A stretch of 64,000 bases of DNA from Lineus longissimus (GCF_910592395.1 NC_088320.1:12150501-12214500), one strand, 5' to 3'; positions 22,701 to 35,104 are shown, counted from the stretch's first letter. The notes: generated by a model from the sequence alone, not told the origin. Program-made: numbers and translations.

Positions 22701-25352
22701 GGAGCTCCATACACCACACTTTGACCCGCCCATACATATACAATACCAGACGGTCATACCGGACAACACCCTGTCCTCCCACATGTAAATTACCACTGTA
22801 CACTTCCACAGGCCTATTACACAAAGATCTATACAAAGCTGGCTATCTACAACCAAACTAATACAAACTGGCTTATCACACAAAACTAATACAAACTGGC
22901 TATCACACCAAACTAACTAAACAACCCAACTGAATACGTGTAACTACTTTGAAACTGGTTTCACTGAACCTAGCGATATCCACCAAGTGTACATTGTATA
23001 TTAAAAAAAGGTTTGGCACACTTACCCCAAGCAAATTCACACCTCACTCCTTCTCCTCATTCACACCAGACAGAAGTGCTCAGAAACCCACTGGGCAACT
23101 TCCTACAACACACCCATTCAAACCAAACATTAACCCCTTCACACCAACACTCATACTGACACACTGACAACCAGAGTTAGAAATGACGCGTTTTGTGACA
23201 AATGTTTCGAAGTAGAAAGTGCCCTCCTTGAAAAGGTTTCCGGCCCTGTTGTATCCTGACGAATTGTGTAATATGTTATGGTGGCCTCAACCGTCATCAG
23301 CAGAGAGAATAAAGCGTATAATCAAATCATTATTCCCCGAACATTCTATCCAAGGACATTTCAACTTTCTACACCCTATTCAAACAAACGTATCCCACAC
23401 AGCAACCAAATTATATGCACGGGTGAAGCCTAATTCTGTTAGAAGCTACACAGAGCAATGTTTTGAAGTCTCATCTAGCGAACTATGTTGTGAGTCAAGG
23501 CGCAGAACTAATGTAATTCCGAAAGTGGTGATTCTCTTGACCTGGGAAATATATTTTTTTGGAGTACAAAACCATTTCGTTTGATTTCGTTTGATTTCTG
23601 CCGGTGTGGTATACCACAAGCAAACCGCTCGACCCACAGCCTAAAGGTTTTCCAAGCCAATGACCACTACTCGGGTGTGGTCTGATATATATCTCTTGAA
23701 ATTGATCCCGTGCGGTTTTGTGTATGAAACCTCCGAAAATCAGAAATCAAACCATGTAAACCATGATAACCGAGTGAGCCCATAAAAAATCATACAGATT
23801 CAAGACAAAATTTCCCGCTATTTTTAAAAGAGGACCGACTGAATCTGGATAGTGAGTTGTTGCCTCATACCGTAATAAGATCCAGCCCACCAATCATCAG
23901 TCTGGAAAGTGCAGATATATCTCCGGGCTACTACTCGAGAACCTCCTTGGACATGGAGGACCAGAAAAACAGAATACCTCTCGATCAATTATCTATCACG
24001 TATACCATTGAGAGAAACCAATAGTGTTTACACTGTCACTTGGTTGCACAGAAAGCTACACGTACCTTCTTCTGGTATACCCGTGAACCCATTTGACGAC
24101 ACGCCACCACCCTCTCCATACACGTGGCCTTCTTTTCACTCAGATGACAGAGAAACCGTGCATCAACGTGTAGCGCGGCTACTGTTAAACAGTCCGGATT
24201 GATACACAATAGAGCACACGCTAAAAGAGAAATAGCATCGTATGTGCCTCCATCTGGCTGGCCGATGCCGATGTTAAAGACAACTATAGTGAACTCTGCA
24301 CTGTGTGCAAGCGCCGCCATGTCTACCAAAGCCACCGAACATTAAAAAAACTCATAAATCCAGCGATCACCTAGCACTGTAAGGTAACGCGGTTAAACGT
24401 CATAATTGATCCGTTTGTCTGCAGCAAGATGTCTTAACATGCCGTATTCAATATTTTGCGACCACTGCGCTGATGATTCAGGGTTATCTAAGGCACATCG
24501 GATCGGATCTTCGCAGTCCAGGTTTGATGAATCCCATGTTTTGTTTTATTTCTTCCCTATATTAATTGGTGAGTTTATTGTGAGTCAATTGAGCTATGTA
24601 ATCTAAGATCAGAATCATGTAACCATAACCATGGTCATAATGTTATCCAAGATCATAGTCATGTAATATGGAATCAGTTAGAACCAGGAATGAACATTCA
24701 TGTAGGACTGGACAATAGTGCAGATCAATGATTTTACAATGATTTAACAATGACTTGACAATGGCGAGTGGTTGGGTGATCTATGGTTGTTGGTGTGTGC
24801 TTTTGGCGAGGACTCAGAAAGATTCCAAGGAAAGCAGTTGGTTATGCTTGCCTTGGAATTGATTTGAGCTCCAGAATCCCTTTTCGGGGAAGCTGTTTAT
24901 CGAATCCGGACTTTTCGGTTCGGGAATTATGATCGCCTGGCGTTGGTGTCGAATGGAGTCGTCGCTGCAGCTGTGAAGCGCACACATAATATACGTATTC
25001 GAATCGAAACGCCTAAATTCCGTATTCTTATTGGGAACGGATAGCCTAAGGCCCTTGTCCCACTACACGATTTCAGCCCGACCCGACTCATGACGACTCA
25101 AGACTGACGATTGGGTCGGGTAATGTGGACGCCTTCACAACTAGTCATAGGCAGTCGTAGGCTGTCGCGAGACCCAGTCTTGGAAGACTGTATTCATCCA
25201 GTCTCGGGCGACTGAGTCGTAGTCGGGTTGTCACATGTGAACGGTCTACCAACGTAATCGCATTGTCGGATCTTGCAATGTGGCCAGCATTTACCACCAG
25301 ACTGGCCTGCAATAACCAATCAGGTGGTTGCATTTGGTACATAATCATAATC
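19771..25352. other. Long intergenic region, no supportable gene
   Basis: Only short ORFs without family signal occur. Landmarks are an AT-rich block with a TGACGTCA (CRE-type) site at 21495-21502 close to an ATGGCGGAC context, T/A-rich inverted GTTAAC motifs at 22290-22400, and a possible MITE at about 25045-25240 with repeated GACTCxxGAC / GTCGGG motifs but no clean terminal repeats. Frames at 23909-24202 and 20637-20831 have no recognisable domain. Confidence 0.45.
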
Positions 25353-25475
25353 ATGGCGACCGTGGAGTTTTGGACAGAGGATCGGGAGGATCAACTGATA
25401 GAACTGTGGCGAGAAAACCCGTGCCTGTTCGATATAACTTGTAGAGAATACGTCAATCGATCAAAGAAGGCCAAT
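25353..25475 (+). CDS. Probable first exon of a MADF-domain protein
   Basis: An ATG-started frame of 41 codons reads FWTEDREDQLIELWRENPCL and then a YVNRSKKAN ending. This matches the first half of the MADF (Myb/SANT-like in Adf-1) DNA-binding domain: an initial W, an LIxLWRExPxLFD helix, then Y-xNRxKK. The exon would end in phase 0 at AAT|GTATAT (donor at 25476). The second half of the domain was not found downstream, so the rest of the gene lies beyond recognition or is lost. MADF domains occur in transcription factors and in the accessory protein of Harbinger transposons; either source is possible. Confidence 0.6.
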
Positions 25476-26428
25476 GTATATGCTGACACTGTATGTATAG
25501 TCTAAACAAAATTCATGTATCCATCTTGTCCATCGAATCTGAAAAATATGTGTGCAGACCCATGACAATTCTGATTCCGGTACAGTTTGTCGCATTCCAT
25601 ACGGGCCTCGCGTTGGCCAATCCTGCATTCACGACGCACCGCACCCACAGTTACCACGTCGGACGTGATTCCCATTGTTTCCTTCCTCGTGACGCAATCA
25701 TTTCATGACGTCATGAGCCATTGACCATTCACACAGGTAGATTTATTCACACCGGCGCCACTGAAGTGCGGGTGTGGGACATCATGTATTTAACAATCGT
25801 CTGCTAGGACATACAGGACAACGTCGGCGGAGACAGTTGTGACATTTCATTGCAGACAAAGAAAACGTCCTCTTCTTCTCGATTTACGTACTTTACATCA
25901 AAAAAGTCAGTTTTAACACTACTGCACAAATATAGAGTGGTCTTAAAGTTCCATTTGGATAGAGATTTGACGGACTGATTTGGAAATTCATTCCAACCAT
26001 GCAACTGTTTCAGAAATGAGAAAAAGCTCCAGGGTGTCATGACATGCATGATGTGTCTTGCCTCTGCATTTTCGTACTCAGAGGGTTTTCAACTTTCATG
26101 TCATTGAAGAAATAATTCATTCCAATCTACTAGTATTCCAACCACAACTGCTCTGGAAAAAGAAAAATTTCCAATGTGCCTTGACTAGAAATTTTCTTAG
26201 GGCCATACGGGGGGGGGGGGGGCTACTCACATAATTTAAATTTGCGCCAGGGGCACAGGGCCCAGCATGCCAGGGGTTTCATGCCATTTAAATCAGGATG
26301 AGCTGTAGGCCGAGGTCAGGCCCACTTTATAATGCATTTTATATATTTAGGGGTCCAATGCTGCACAAAATCATCATTCTCTGTATACTGTAGCAGTTAT
26401 GGTTGGATTGGAATGAACTTTTGAATAG
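25476..26428. other. Intergenic, with a CRE-type palindrome and a G tract
   Basis: TGACGTCA occurs at 25706-25713 inside CATGACGTCATG. A G tract lies at about 26211-26222. No supportable gene. Confidence 0.45.
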
Positions 26429-26781
26429 ATGAAAACAAAACTATATAAGCCTAGTAAGAGCCTAACACTAACAGTGTTTTTAACTCCATTATTTTCATTC
26501 AAACAGATTGAGATTTCATTCAACAACATGATAATGAACAAAAATACTCCTAACATGATGGATCATTCCTATTCTTGCCATCCAACACCTGTATTATCGC
26601 CAAATTGTCAAATTCAGACGCCTGAACATGAAACATGTTCCAACTTGGATCACTGGGACCAGCAGTATGCTCAAAGAAAAAGACAAAGTCATATGGAACA
26701 GACAGCGACAAAGACTCAAACAAAGGACAATCGATTATCAATACCTTCTGATAAACTCTCCCTGGTACGGAAGTCTTCAAT

Positions 26782-27354
26782 GTGCAAAATGTCCCTGGGG
26801 ATGGGAACTGCCTTTTTCATTGTCTCAGCCTTGCAATCCATGGAGACACTTCCCATCATGGACTGTATCGCCAACTCATTTGTTGCCACATTGAACAAAA
26901 CTGGGATCATTTCGAACAAGCTATATCAATTCGCCATGAGCTGCCCCAACTTACCCCTGAATGCTATCGAGAAGTGATGATTGCTGGTAGCGAATATGCT
27001 ACTGTCTGTGAAGTTAATACTGCAACCAACATTCTAAAGTGTGACATAAGAGTCTGGTTACAAGGACTCTCCGGTGACAACACAATTCGATACTACCTTG
27101 AAGAGTTCACCACTGATGATCCATTGAGAACAGTCACTCTTTTACTAAGACACCAGCATTTCTTGTTACTGGTAAATGATACACCACCAAATCCACCTGT
27201 TCAACATAAAACAATTAACCTCCAGTTTAAGAAAGATCCGCCACCAGTTGATAAAAGTATAACAAGGGACAGACCAACCCAAAAAAGGAGAAAACAATCT
27301 GATAAGGCAAAAACAAGGGCAAATCAATTAAGAAAGACCAGCAAGAAGAAATAA
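26782..27354 (+). pseudogene. Helitron-encoded OTU-like cysteine protease
   Basis: The frame carries the OTU catalytic block PGDGNCLFHCLS (Asp and Cys), a mid-domain segment (ECYREVMIAGSEYATVCEVNTA) and the late histidine region (LRHQHFLLLVND), about 190 residues including a Lys/Arg-rich tail. OTU enzymes are deubiquitinase-like cysteine proteases, and animal Helitrons often carry one upstream of or fused to Rep. The frame is open through the whole domain, but it is cut off from the next Rep block by a frame change around 27354-27506, so the ancestral fusion is broken. Confidence 0.85.
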
Positions 27355-27505
27355 AGTAAAGATCACAAGCACTCAAAGAGACAAAAAAAAACAAATTCAG
27401 CACTGCAATGAAGACAATATAACAGAACCTGAACCTGAACCCACATCATCCAATCATTTTAACCAAGCAAAGTTAGATTCAATTCGCAATTTTGAGATAG
27501 AGCAG

Positions 27506-28252
27506 ATGGCCTACCAGTTCAAATTCTGCCAAATTTGCAATGAAAGAAGACTCGAAATGAAGATTTCAAAGGATCCCACAGTCTGCCAACGATGCTACAA
27601 AGAAAAAAACAGCATAACACTATTCTCCTCACAAAACAACATGGATCCAGGAGTAGTTCCACCAGACCTTCAGAATTTAACTGTCATAGAGCAGCAATTA
27701 ATTTCTCGAATTTCATCATCAATTAATGGCCACATGCTTAATCATGGTGGAATTGCAGCAAATGGACACTGTGTCACCTGTCCACAAGCCATTGGAGAGG
27801 TGGCCAAACTATTTCCTAGACTTCCATCAGAAATTAACATAATCAGAGTTCGCAGGCAGGGCAAAAATGAAACAACCAAGGAATTCAATGTCCGGAGAAA
27901 CGTTGTTGAAAAGGCTTTGAATTGGTTAAAGAATAACAACCCTGCATATGGGGATATAACCATATGCTCTGAAAGGCTTAGCCAGTTGCCAATTGACTGG
28001 GAGATAGACAACTTGCCAACAGTAGAGTACGATTCAACAACAGTGCATAGAGATTACAGAGGACCTGCCCCAGACCAAACAGATCCTGGAGAGACGAATG
28101 ATGGGGAAACTGTTTCAGGTATCCTCCTGCGAGATCCAGCGGTTTATCTGAGGCAAAACGTCGAAAATGTTGTAAAGGATGTGCTGGGTGAAAAACATGG
28201 AAAGGTTACAGCCACCAAAAGGGGAACTGTCACCATCCCATGGCCAACCTGA
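27506..28252 (+). pseudogene. Helitron Rep N-terminal region (DUF6570-like)
   Basis: It begins with a Cys-rich finger (CQICNERR...CQRCYKE, two CxxC pairs), then the PPDLQNLTVIEQQLISRIS segment and a CVTCPQAIGEVAKLFPRLPS block. This is the pattern of the DUF6570-type region found N-terminal to the Helitron Rep domain. The frame ends by frameshift near 28244; homologous coding resumes in another frame (FPHGTGDFFSNR-like) just downstream. Confidence 0.8.
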
Positions 28253-28259
28253 GGTGATA

Positions 28260-29045
28260 AACCACTGTCAGAGTTCACCACCAGGAATTTCTTTACCTTT
28301 GCATTTCCATGTTTATTTCCACATGGTACAGGGGACTTTTTTTCCAATCGCAAAACAACTTGCACTTCTTTGGTCGACTGGGCAGATCATCTCATGTGGT
28401 ACCAGGATGGACGATTTGCTCGCCACCAGTGTTTTAAGTTCATTATCCACAACATGATAATGAGGAAGAGAGCCCTTGAAAACTCTACGTATATTCCTTC
28501 AGAGGTTAGGTGACCAACACCTCACTGTTGAAGAACTGAAAGAAAAGATTCAAAATGGTGACAAATCTATTGCAAACAAGATACTCAACTTCAGTGCCAG
28601 CCTCAGAGGAACCTCTCAGTATTGGTCGCAAAGATTAAAAGAGGCCCAGTCTCTCATTCACTACCAAATCATGAAAGGAAAGGGTCTCCCTTCACTTTTA
28701 TCTACCGGGAGTTGCGCAGAATATTATTTTAAACCATTGAGGAGACTTCTAGAACTATATATCAATCAGACAACAGGAAAGGCCATTGACTTAGAAAACA
28801 AAAGTAAACTTTTCATCGCATTACAGGAACATTCTCACATTGTTGGTCATTATTTTGATCTTCGTACTAAATGCTACTTCGAAAAAGTGATGAGGCCGGC
28901 CTTTGGAGTGGAAGCCTACTGGTACAGGCAAGAATTTGCCAAAGGCAGGGGGATTATTCACTGGCATGGCCTTTGCTGGCGCGGTGATAGAGAACCACAC
29001 AATCTCCTGTATCAAGCCTTTGAAGATGATATTGATGAAAAATAA
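28260..29045 (+). pseudogene. Helitron Rep (HUH endonuclease) segment
   Basis: After a shifted stretch encoding an FPHGTGDF-like and LVDWADHLMWYQDGRFARH-like block, the frame 28476-29045 reads the Helitron-like N domain and then GRGIIHWHGLCWRGD. This contains the His-hydrophobic-His (HWH) metal-binding motif of the rolling-circle Rep. The downstream region expected to hold the catalytic tyrosines is missing because the sequence switches to a LINE tail at about 29041. The remnant cannot encode a working nuclease. Confidence 0.85.
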
Positions 29046-29453
29046 TAATAGTAATAAAATTGTTACTTATATGGCGCAACTTTCCAGAATTAGTCCTGTT
29101 CAAGTGCGCCCTCCCGTCGAGTTGTAGTATTGACTATAGAGTTCTGTTTTTATCTGTCCCCTGAATGCATTGTAAGTATTGTTTCTAATGTTACCGTTTA
29201 GGCTATTACATAGCCTAGGGGCACTCCTGGAGAAAGCTCGGCCTCCAAACTTATCAGCGTTGAACCGTGGTTCAATGAGGAGAGCCTGTGCTTCTGATCT
29301 CAGGGGCCTGGCTGGTGAGTACAGTTTTAGCAGTTCTGTCAAGTATGCTGGCGCACTGCCATTGATACATTTGTGGACTAGTGTTAGAGTCTTAAACTCT
29401 ATTCGTTTATATATATAAGTTATGTCGTGCCTATCTGTCCTGACGTCAATCAT
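29041..29453 (-). mobile_element. 5-prime truncated LINE fragment (CR1-like RT tail) inserted in the Helitron
   Basis: The minus-strand frame 29453-29100 shows the non-LTR RT C-terminus: RIEFKTLTLVHKCINGSAPA, YLTELLKLYSP, then FGGRAFSRSAPRLCNSLNGN and a KTELY tail. The 3-prime end (plus 29041-29060) is an AATAATAATAG-type microsatellite tail, as seen in CR1-like elements. It interrupts the Rep gene immediately after the HUH region. Confidence 0.85.
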
Positions 29454-30474
29454 GCTCGCATAAATTATAGGTTACGTCACGGAGACTGTCTTGGAGGATT
29501 CAAGTAATGAGGTCTGAACATGTATTAACTTTAATTCAATGGCGATGCCTTTTATATTGTTGCACTATTCTCAGTTAGTTTGAGTCCCAGAACTATTCAA
29601 TTTAAGAGCTACTCGGCCACGTTCACCTGAGTTCGCATATCCTCAGATACCTCCCTGGCGAGCAGCCTATGGCTAAACAGGAGCTGCGGGGGAAGGGCGC
29701 ACCGAAGGAGAAGGAGTCCTAAAAGGGACTATACTGGAGGGACCAATAATATATTATAACAGTAAAGGGGTTAAATCAACGGGAAAGTTCCCTAATCTGA
29801 TACACATATACTTACTGCCAAAGCAACGTACTAACTACTTGATGCAAGTGCCCTCGGTGTGAAAGTGTGCCCAAAGTACTGTCATGAAAGTCTTGGACAA
29901 GTGTTCACCCTAGGGAAGTGTGCACCCTTGTAATTAAATATTTACCCTTGCATCTATATAGTTGCAAATTTAGTTTAGTATGGCATTCAAGAGGAGAGGA
30001 AAAGAAGCGAGACCGTTCACAGTGCTGTGTGAAACCCGTCTGCCGTCCCGCGCTCCCACCGTCAACAATGGACGTCATGACGTCGGTTGTACCCCCGCTG
30101 CTGAGTGACAGATTTGTTCACAAGATAACATCAAACATTATTAATTCTAGTAATGATTAATCATAAAAAATCGCCTTACGCGGCTCTAATTAACATAAGA
30201 CATGTAGCACAATATTAGCTTCTGTCTGGTAAGTCACAACATTAAGTTTCAGTACATTCTTCGAGTATTTACAATGACCACTCAAGCGGTGACGAAAACA
30301 GCTGAACAACAGCCAGCCCGTCTGCTTTGATCAACATCACGTGACCATCTTGATGACGTCATCTCACGAGAGGCGATGAGGCGCATGGCGGCTTCGAAGA
30401 AAACGTGTACAAAAGAAACGTGAAACATCGGCAATTACGGACGGAATAATTATGTTAACTACCTCATATTTACA
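29454..30474. other. Non-Helitron sequence between Rep halves
   Basis: No supportable gene. It contains a CACGTGA E-box and a TGACGTCA site close together (about 30338-30361) upstream of a CATGGCGGC, and a palindromic ATTAATTCTAGTAATGATTAAT stretch around 30138-30163. It may be a second insertion next to the LINE tail. Confidence 0.4.
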
Positions 30475-31444
30475 ATGAACGAACCTAGCAATATCCTGGA
30501 CGGACTGACATTAAACTTAACACATGGTAACAAGGTAAAACAAAGTTGGAAGCTATGCAATTGTCCAAAAATGGTCCAATCAATACTTGCCGCTTACATC
30601 AACAATAACACTAACATTGTAAAATCCTCACACATTTTTTCCGTGACATGGTCAATTCAACAACAGATGACAGCGCAACCCCCAATTCAATTTGCACCAA
30701 ACTACTCATGAGCACGATCAAAAGAGATATTTCAGCCACTGAAGCAGCTTACGAGTTATCATCCTTACCTCTTTATCGCTGTAGCCACCAATTCCAGAAT
30801 GTCAGTATGTCAGGTGCCAGGAAACTGGAAAAATCCGGTACTACCCTAACAAAGTTGACTCCTTTAGACAAATACCTCTCTCGAGATGAAAAGGATGAAT
30901 CATCGTGGTATGACTTCACCAGTCGAGGTGGAAGCGTTCCAGTAATAGCTGGTGGTCATGTCAAAGCAACATGGCCACTCTCAGAGGAATACTCCAAAAC
31001 AATGTTACTCCTGCACTGGCCAAACTGGAGGGCAATTAGTAAAATCAAGCCTGGCAACACCTCCTGGCAGGATCAAATGGCACTATTCCTTTCAATGGAT
31101 GCATCACAGCTGATTTAGAACGTGCCAAATCTGGAAAAGAAAATGGAATAACCGATCACGAAGAGAACTACGATGATGATGCAATTGATGGCCAAAATCC
31201 TGATGAGCCAGAATGGATGGACCTGGTTAGACCAAATCATGAACATGTCGTTCCCAGCACAGACTTCATTTACGATGATGGTGGTCCAGAGCACAACTGT
31301 AGTGCCTCATCTAGAATATATCCAGCAGATCTTGGTGTATCCTGGCTCAATGATCTAAAAAAAGCCCAAACAGAACCAGATCACCTAATCTTACCAGAAG
31401 TCTCTATGACATCGATGAACAATGAGCAAAAATATATACACTGA
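30475..31444 (+). pseudogene. Helitron Rep-helicase linker region
   Basis: From about 30630 the plus strand reads an FRDMVN-like block, then RDISATEAAYELSSLPLYRC and a SHQFQNVSMSGAR block, which are conserved between Rep and helicase in Helitrons. A frame change near 31118 leads to a frame (31217-31444) ending in a MNNEQKY stretch, equivalent to the LNxxQ entry of the helicase. The Walker A and later motifs are absent. The earlier part (30475-30630) is a weaker match. Confidence 0.75.
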
Positions 31445-33681
31445 AATAGCTTGATTGATTCCCGATCAACCCAAAGTGTATCTGCACTTCCTGTTGCAAT
31501 AATATTGTGAAAGAACAGGCCAAGTTCTATTTACACTGCGTCCACATATTCCATGTCTCATGAATGAACGTAGTTAGCTAGAAATGTATTCATCATATAC
31601 GAAGTCCTAGAATGCTCATTCAAAATTCAAAAATTCGAAATTCCCACCAAATTTATTTAGTCTCTACAATATATGACCACGGCGTACATTAGCTGCGTAT
31701 TGTGTACATAGTGCATGGGTGGTTTTAAAAGCGGAAATATAGTCCCTCGAATCATAGAGTCCTTCACAAATGCCTGTGAGGAATTCTAGTCCTAAATCCA
31801 TGCCAGTTCATCCCGAACACAAATCCTGGCCTCTCAAATCCGGTGTGACAGCGGATATAGTCCCCCTGGAGTCATAGTCCGGTAGCATTGTATTTGATCA
31901 ATTAAGCAGCATGATCTATTGTACCGCTAACCCTAACCAAGACATTTAGCAATGCGGGCTATTGTTACACGGACTATCAGCCCTAGGACTACTATCCCTT
32001 GCACACCGGGTCTTTTTTCACCGTGAGTGTAAACCTATCCTAACCACTTGAAATATGTCAAGTGAGTAGGAGTAACAGGTTGAAGTTGAAGTCGAGTGTC
32101 AATGGAATTTTGCAGACAGTGCAGTGACAAAGCAGAATTTCCAAGCATTCACGAGAGCTTTGTGCTCAATTACCCGACGCACATCCAGAATAAGCCCTGC
32201 TAGACCTGGCTACAAATACTAAACCTTGCCCGAACCAACACCCATTTCAGTCGTTGGACTCCAAGCGTAGTGCAGTGGCATCTTTTCAAAAGGTAAGTGT
32301 ATTCTGCCAAAAATTCCCTCATTGACATCAGCAGATGGTAACAACGTAGGAGGGTGGTTCTCCCTGACCAAGGTGTCATCATCAAGCTACTTTTCCATAC
32401 TGGCCCTTTTATATTCCTCATTCGACATGTTATTTTGAACGTCAAAAAGAAGTGGTTTTGTTCTTTTTTCATCTTATCCATGCTCTACGCTTTAGACCAC
32501 GCTCTACGATGCATGAAAAGCCAATCACCAGGGCAAGGGTTGAAGGCATGACTGCTTTGGAGAATGGTTGAGGTATGATGGCTGGTTTGACAAAACCTTA
32601 GCGAGCAGTTAGAAACACGAGCCATCCTTTAGGAGGACTATAGAACTGCATGTTCGCGCATTCGAAGTTCTTCAGCTTTGCGGAATTCTTCATGTGACTT
32701 TACATTGGTTGATCCCGCGTAAACACACCACTGACTGCTAAGGATCCCCTGTTTATTGTGGCGATGAAAGCAAACTGGTTTAGTATACGTGTGAATTTCT
32801 ACGTATTGAGATTTCGCATTTGTTTTAGGGCAGTACAGTGTGGCGTAAATTGAAAAAGCATTGCATGCGTTGTCGTATTCTGTCGGTTCAGTTTGTAAAG
32901 GGGGCGCAAAATGACGAAGCCCAGGGTCATTTGCAATCACGATTGCAGCAACGCACGCAATTCATACGGCTTTGTTATTTTACGCCCCACTGCTCGCCCA
33001 AACACCCAGACAAACGAGTTTGTTCTGCGATTCAAGCAAATTCGCGTTTGGCGACAAAATACCTTAACTCCTACAAGCTTATATATAAGTTTACCACTGA
33101 AGGCGATTTCGAGAACGCACATGCCCGCCTTTGCTCTGTTATGCTTCACTGCACCCAAACCGAACCAGCAAAAGCTTATGCTTTGCAACATTGGAAGTGG
33201 CTGAATGCGATTCCGACATCGCAAGTGGCAATGCATCATATACAGTGCAGAAATAGTTATTGTATTGGAATTTTTTGCAACATCGCGTAAGTTGGCAATC
33301 TTTCAGTTAAAGCCTACCTTATCCCTTGACATAGACAGGTACATGAAGATAAGAACTCTAGCCCAACTGACAACAGTGTCAACATTCGTACTATTTTATG
33401 TGTGTTCTCATTGAGGGTGTGTTTTTCAGTCGAGGAGGGGGGGGGGGGGGGGGGCCCTCATTTTTACGTGCTTGTCGTGTATACTGTTCCATTGCGTCGA
33501 GACTGGTGCATTACCTCGACAGTTAGAGCAGCGAGATACCTTGTTGTAGTTATCCTAAAAAAAACAGAGTCAGCCGTATCCTCCTCCCCTCGCACACGTT
33601 CGGTCGTTAGTAATCTCAGTTTCCTCTTTTTGCTACATTCCAGGAAGTTACGTCTCTCTAGCAATATTTCTCACTGAAAAG
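31445..33681. other. Intergenic and upstream region of the cysteine-knot-like gene
   Basis: No supportable gene; short ORFs at 32200-32481 and 32638-33290 have no family signal. A 19-bp G tract lies near 33437-33455. Sequence around 32835-32990 has weak similarity to 34117-34340 in the following gene's first intron (shared GCAGTGTGGCGTAA and CAACGCA.GCxA...CACACGGC-like blocks). A pyrimidine tract plus CAG at about 33625-33644 could be the 3-prime end of a 5-prime UTR intron. Confidence 0.4.
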
Positions 33682-35104
33682 ATGAAGACCATTTGTGTCC
33701 TGTTCGTTCTGGTGGTGATCTTCTCCTTGGTCCTTGGTAGGTTTACATAACACGCCCCGCAAACGAGCAGATTACTCGCTGTTTCTGATTATAATCGCTG
33801 CTATGTGCGACAAAGAGATCTCACGCCTGCCTTTAAAACGGGTACTGAATCGCTCAGTTTGCGATAATATTCATGACATTAATTTTATGAACGAGTAACC
33901 TTTGCGATCTCAGAGCCCAATATCCTACTTGCCTTATACTTGGGAAATCAGGAGTTTCTCGAATAATGCCCCGTAGCCTGCTCAGGGAGAATTCTTCCTC
34001 TAATATCATTACAGGCTCGTCGAAAGGTGGACCGACATTGCGCGCCGACTTTATTTACCGGGAGGCGAGAGCCTTTTTTCGACGGGTATAGGTTTTATTA
34101 ATTACTTGGCATGCGATTGTAACAACGCATGCGACAGTGCATTTTTTATTTCACACGGCTTTTTCAGCGGACACTGTACTCAAGCAATGCAAACATCGCG
34201 TGCTTAGTGAAATTCATGGGACAAGTCTTAATGCATTTGGTGACGCGATTCAGTTCCCATGGATTTCACAAATCATTCGATTTTGTACATTGCCTCGGTG
34301 CAGTGTGGCGTAAGTTGACAAAGCAGTGTATACCCGGTGGCAATCTCATTCACTTTACCCCAAACTTACTACCCTTACCAAACACCTGAATTAATATGCC
34401 CCGTCTATCCGTTACTTGCAGGAGATAACGTCGAGGAAGGATTCAATGAAGAAACGGATCTGGAAAAACGGTAGGTGACACAGCCTTTGGGTTCCTCTCT
34501 CTCGCTTGTTCTATTGGTGGCGTCACAGTAAAATTGGCTTTTGGTCACACACAAAGAGGCTTCAAACAGCATCCTCCCGTAATCAGTCCGCCAAGGATCC
34601 TCCTACCTTGAACCAGAATTAGCCATTTGCCCCCCCCCCGCTGCCGATCAAACTACGCTAGTCATGACAGTTACAGCTTGATCAACGGATCCATCATATG
34701 TAAACCTATTTATGGATCTCTCCTTCTCTCCTCCACGCTAATAGAGAGAAATTTCGCTCTCCCGTAACGCCGAGAAATCCACCGAGAAAGAACCCATTCC
34801 TGCGTTTGACGTCCCAAGTTTTCGTGAAAGATTTCCCGATCTCGTGCCGGTCTACGTGAACCAAGTGCTTTATCATATACCCTTATGCACTTGTATCTGG
34901 GCGCTAGTTTGGGATCGGGAACTCGGGAAATGCCGGACTGATCGGTTTTTGGAACGGGATTGCGAAGCCTCACAACGCCCTTTTATCCCGCTTTCTTTCA
35001 GGTCGGACTGCTTTCCTGTCGGTCACTTTTGTACCAAGAACTGGACTTGCTGTAACACTTCAGGTGGCATTCCCCACTGCGGCTGGGACTTTAAATGTTA
35101 CTAA
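33682..35104 (+). CDS. Secreted six-cysteine (knottin-like) peptide precursor, three exons
   Basis: Exons 33682-33736, 34422-34470 and 35002-35104 are joined by GT/AG introns (donors GTAGGT at 33737 and 34471; acceptors TTGCAG at 34421 and TTTCAG at 35001). They give a 68-residue frame with phases that match exactly. Exon 1 encodes a hydrophobic signal peptide (about residues 1-19). Exon 2 encodes an acidic propeptide ending in Lys-Arg, completed across the intron (residues 34-35). Exon 3 encodes a 33-residue mature peptide with cysteines at 38, 45, 51, 52, 61 and 67: spacing x6, x5, 0, x8, x5. C-C-CC-C-C is the inhibitor-cystine-knot framework shared by many toxins, neuropeptides and defence peptides, although the x8 loop is longer than usual. 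Function (venom, antimicrobial or signalling) cannot be told from sequence alone. Confidence 0.82.

Larger units (their letters stand above)
26429..31444 (+). mobile_element. Helitron remnant with OTU protease and HUH Rep, helicase lost
   Basis: The coding order is OTU cysteine protease, DUF6570-like N-terminal region, Helitron-like N domain with HUH Rep motif, a gap, then the linker that precedes the Pif1-type helicase. Every block is on the plus strand and in Helitron order, but frames change several times. A LINE tail has inserted at 29041-29453 and about 1.1 kb of unrelated sequence follows it. Coding similarity stops at 31444, at the LNxEQ-like start of the helicase. The element ends were not located. 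Confidence 0.85.

Noticed and set aside
23909-24335. 97- and 99-residue frames on opposite strands
   Set aside because: No recognisable motif, and the two strands are shadows of each other.
32100-32480. Minus-strand stretch reading LVRENHPPTLLPSADVNEG in one frame
   Set aside because: It looks protein-like but is broken by stops and matches no family I can name; not supportable as a gene.
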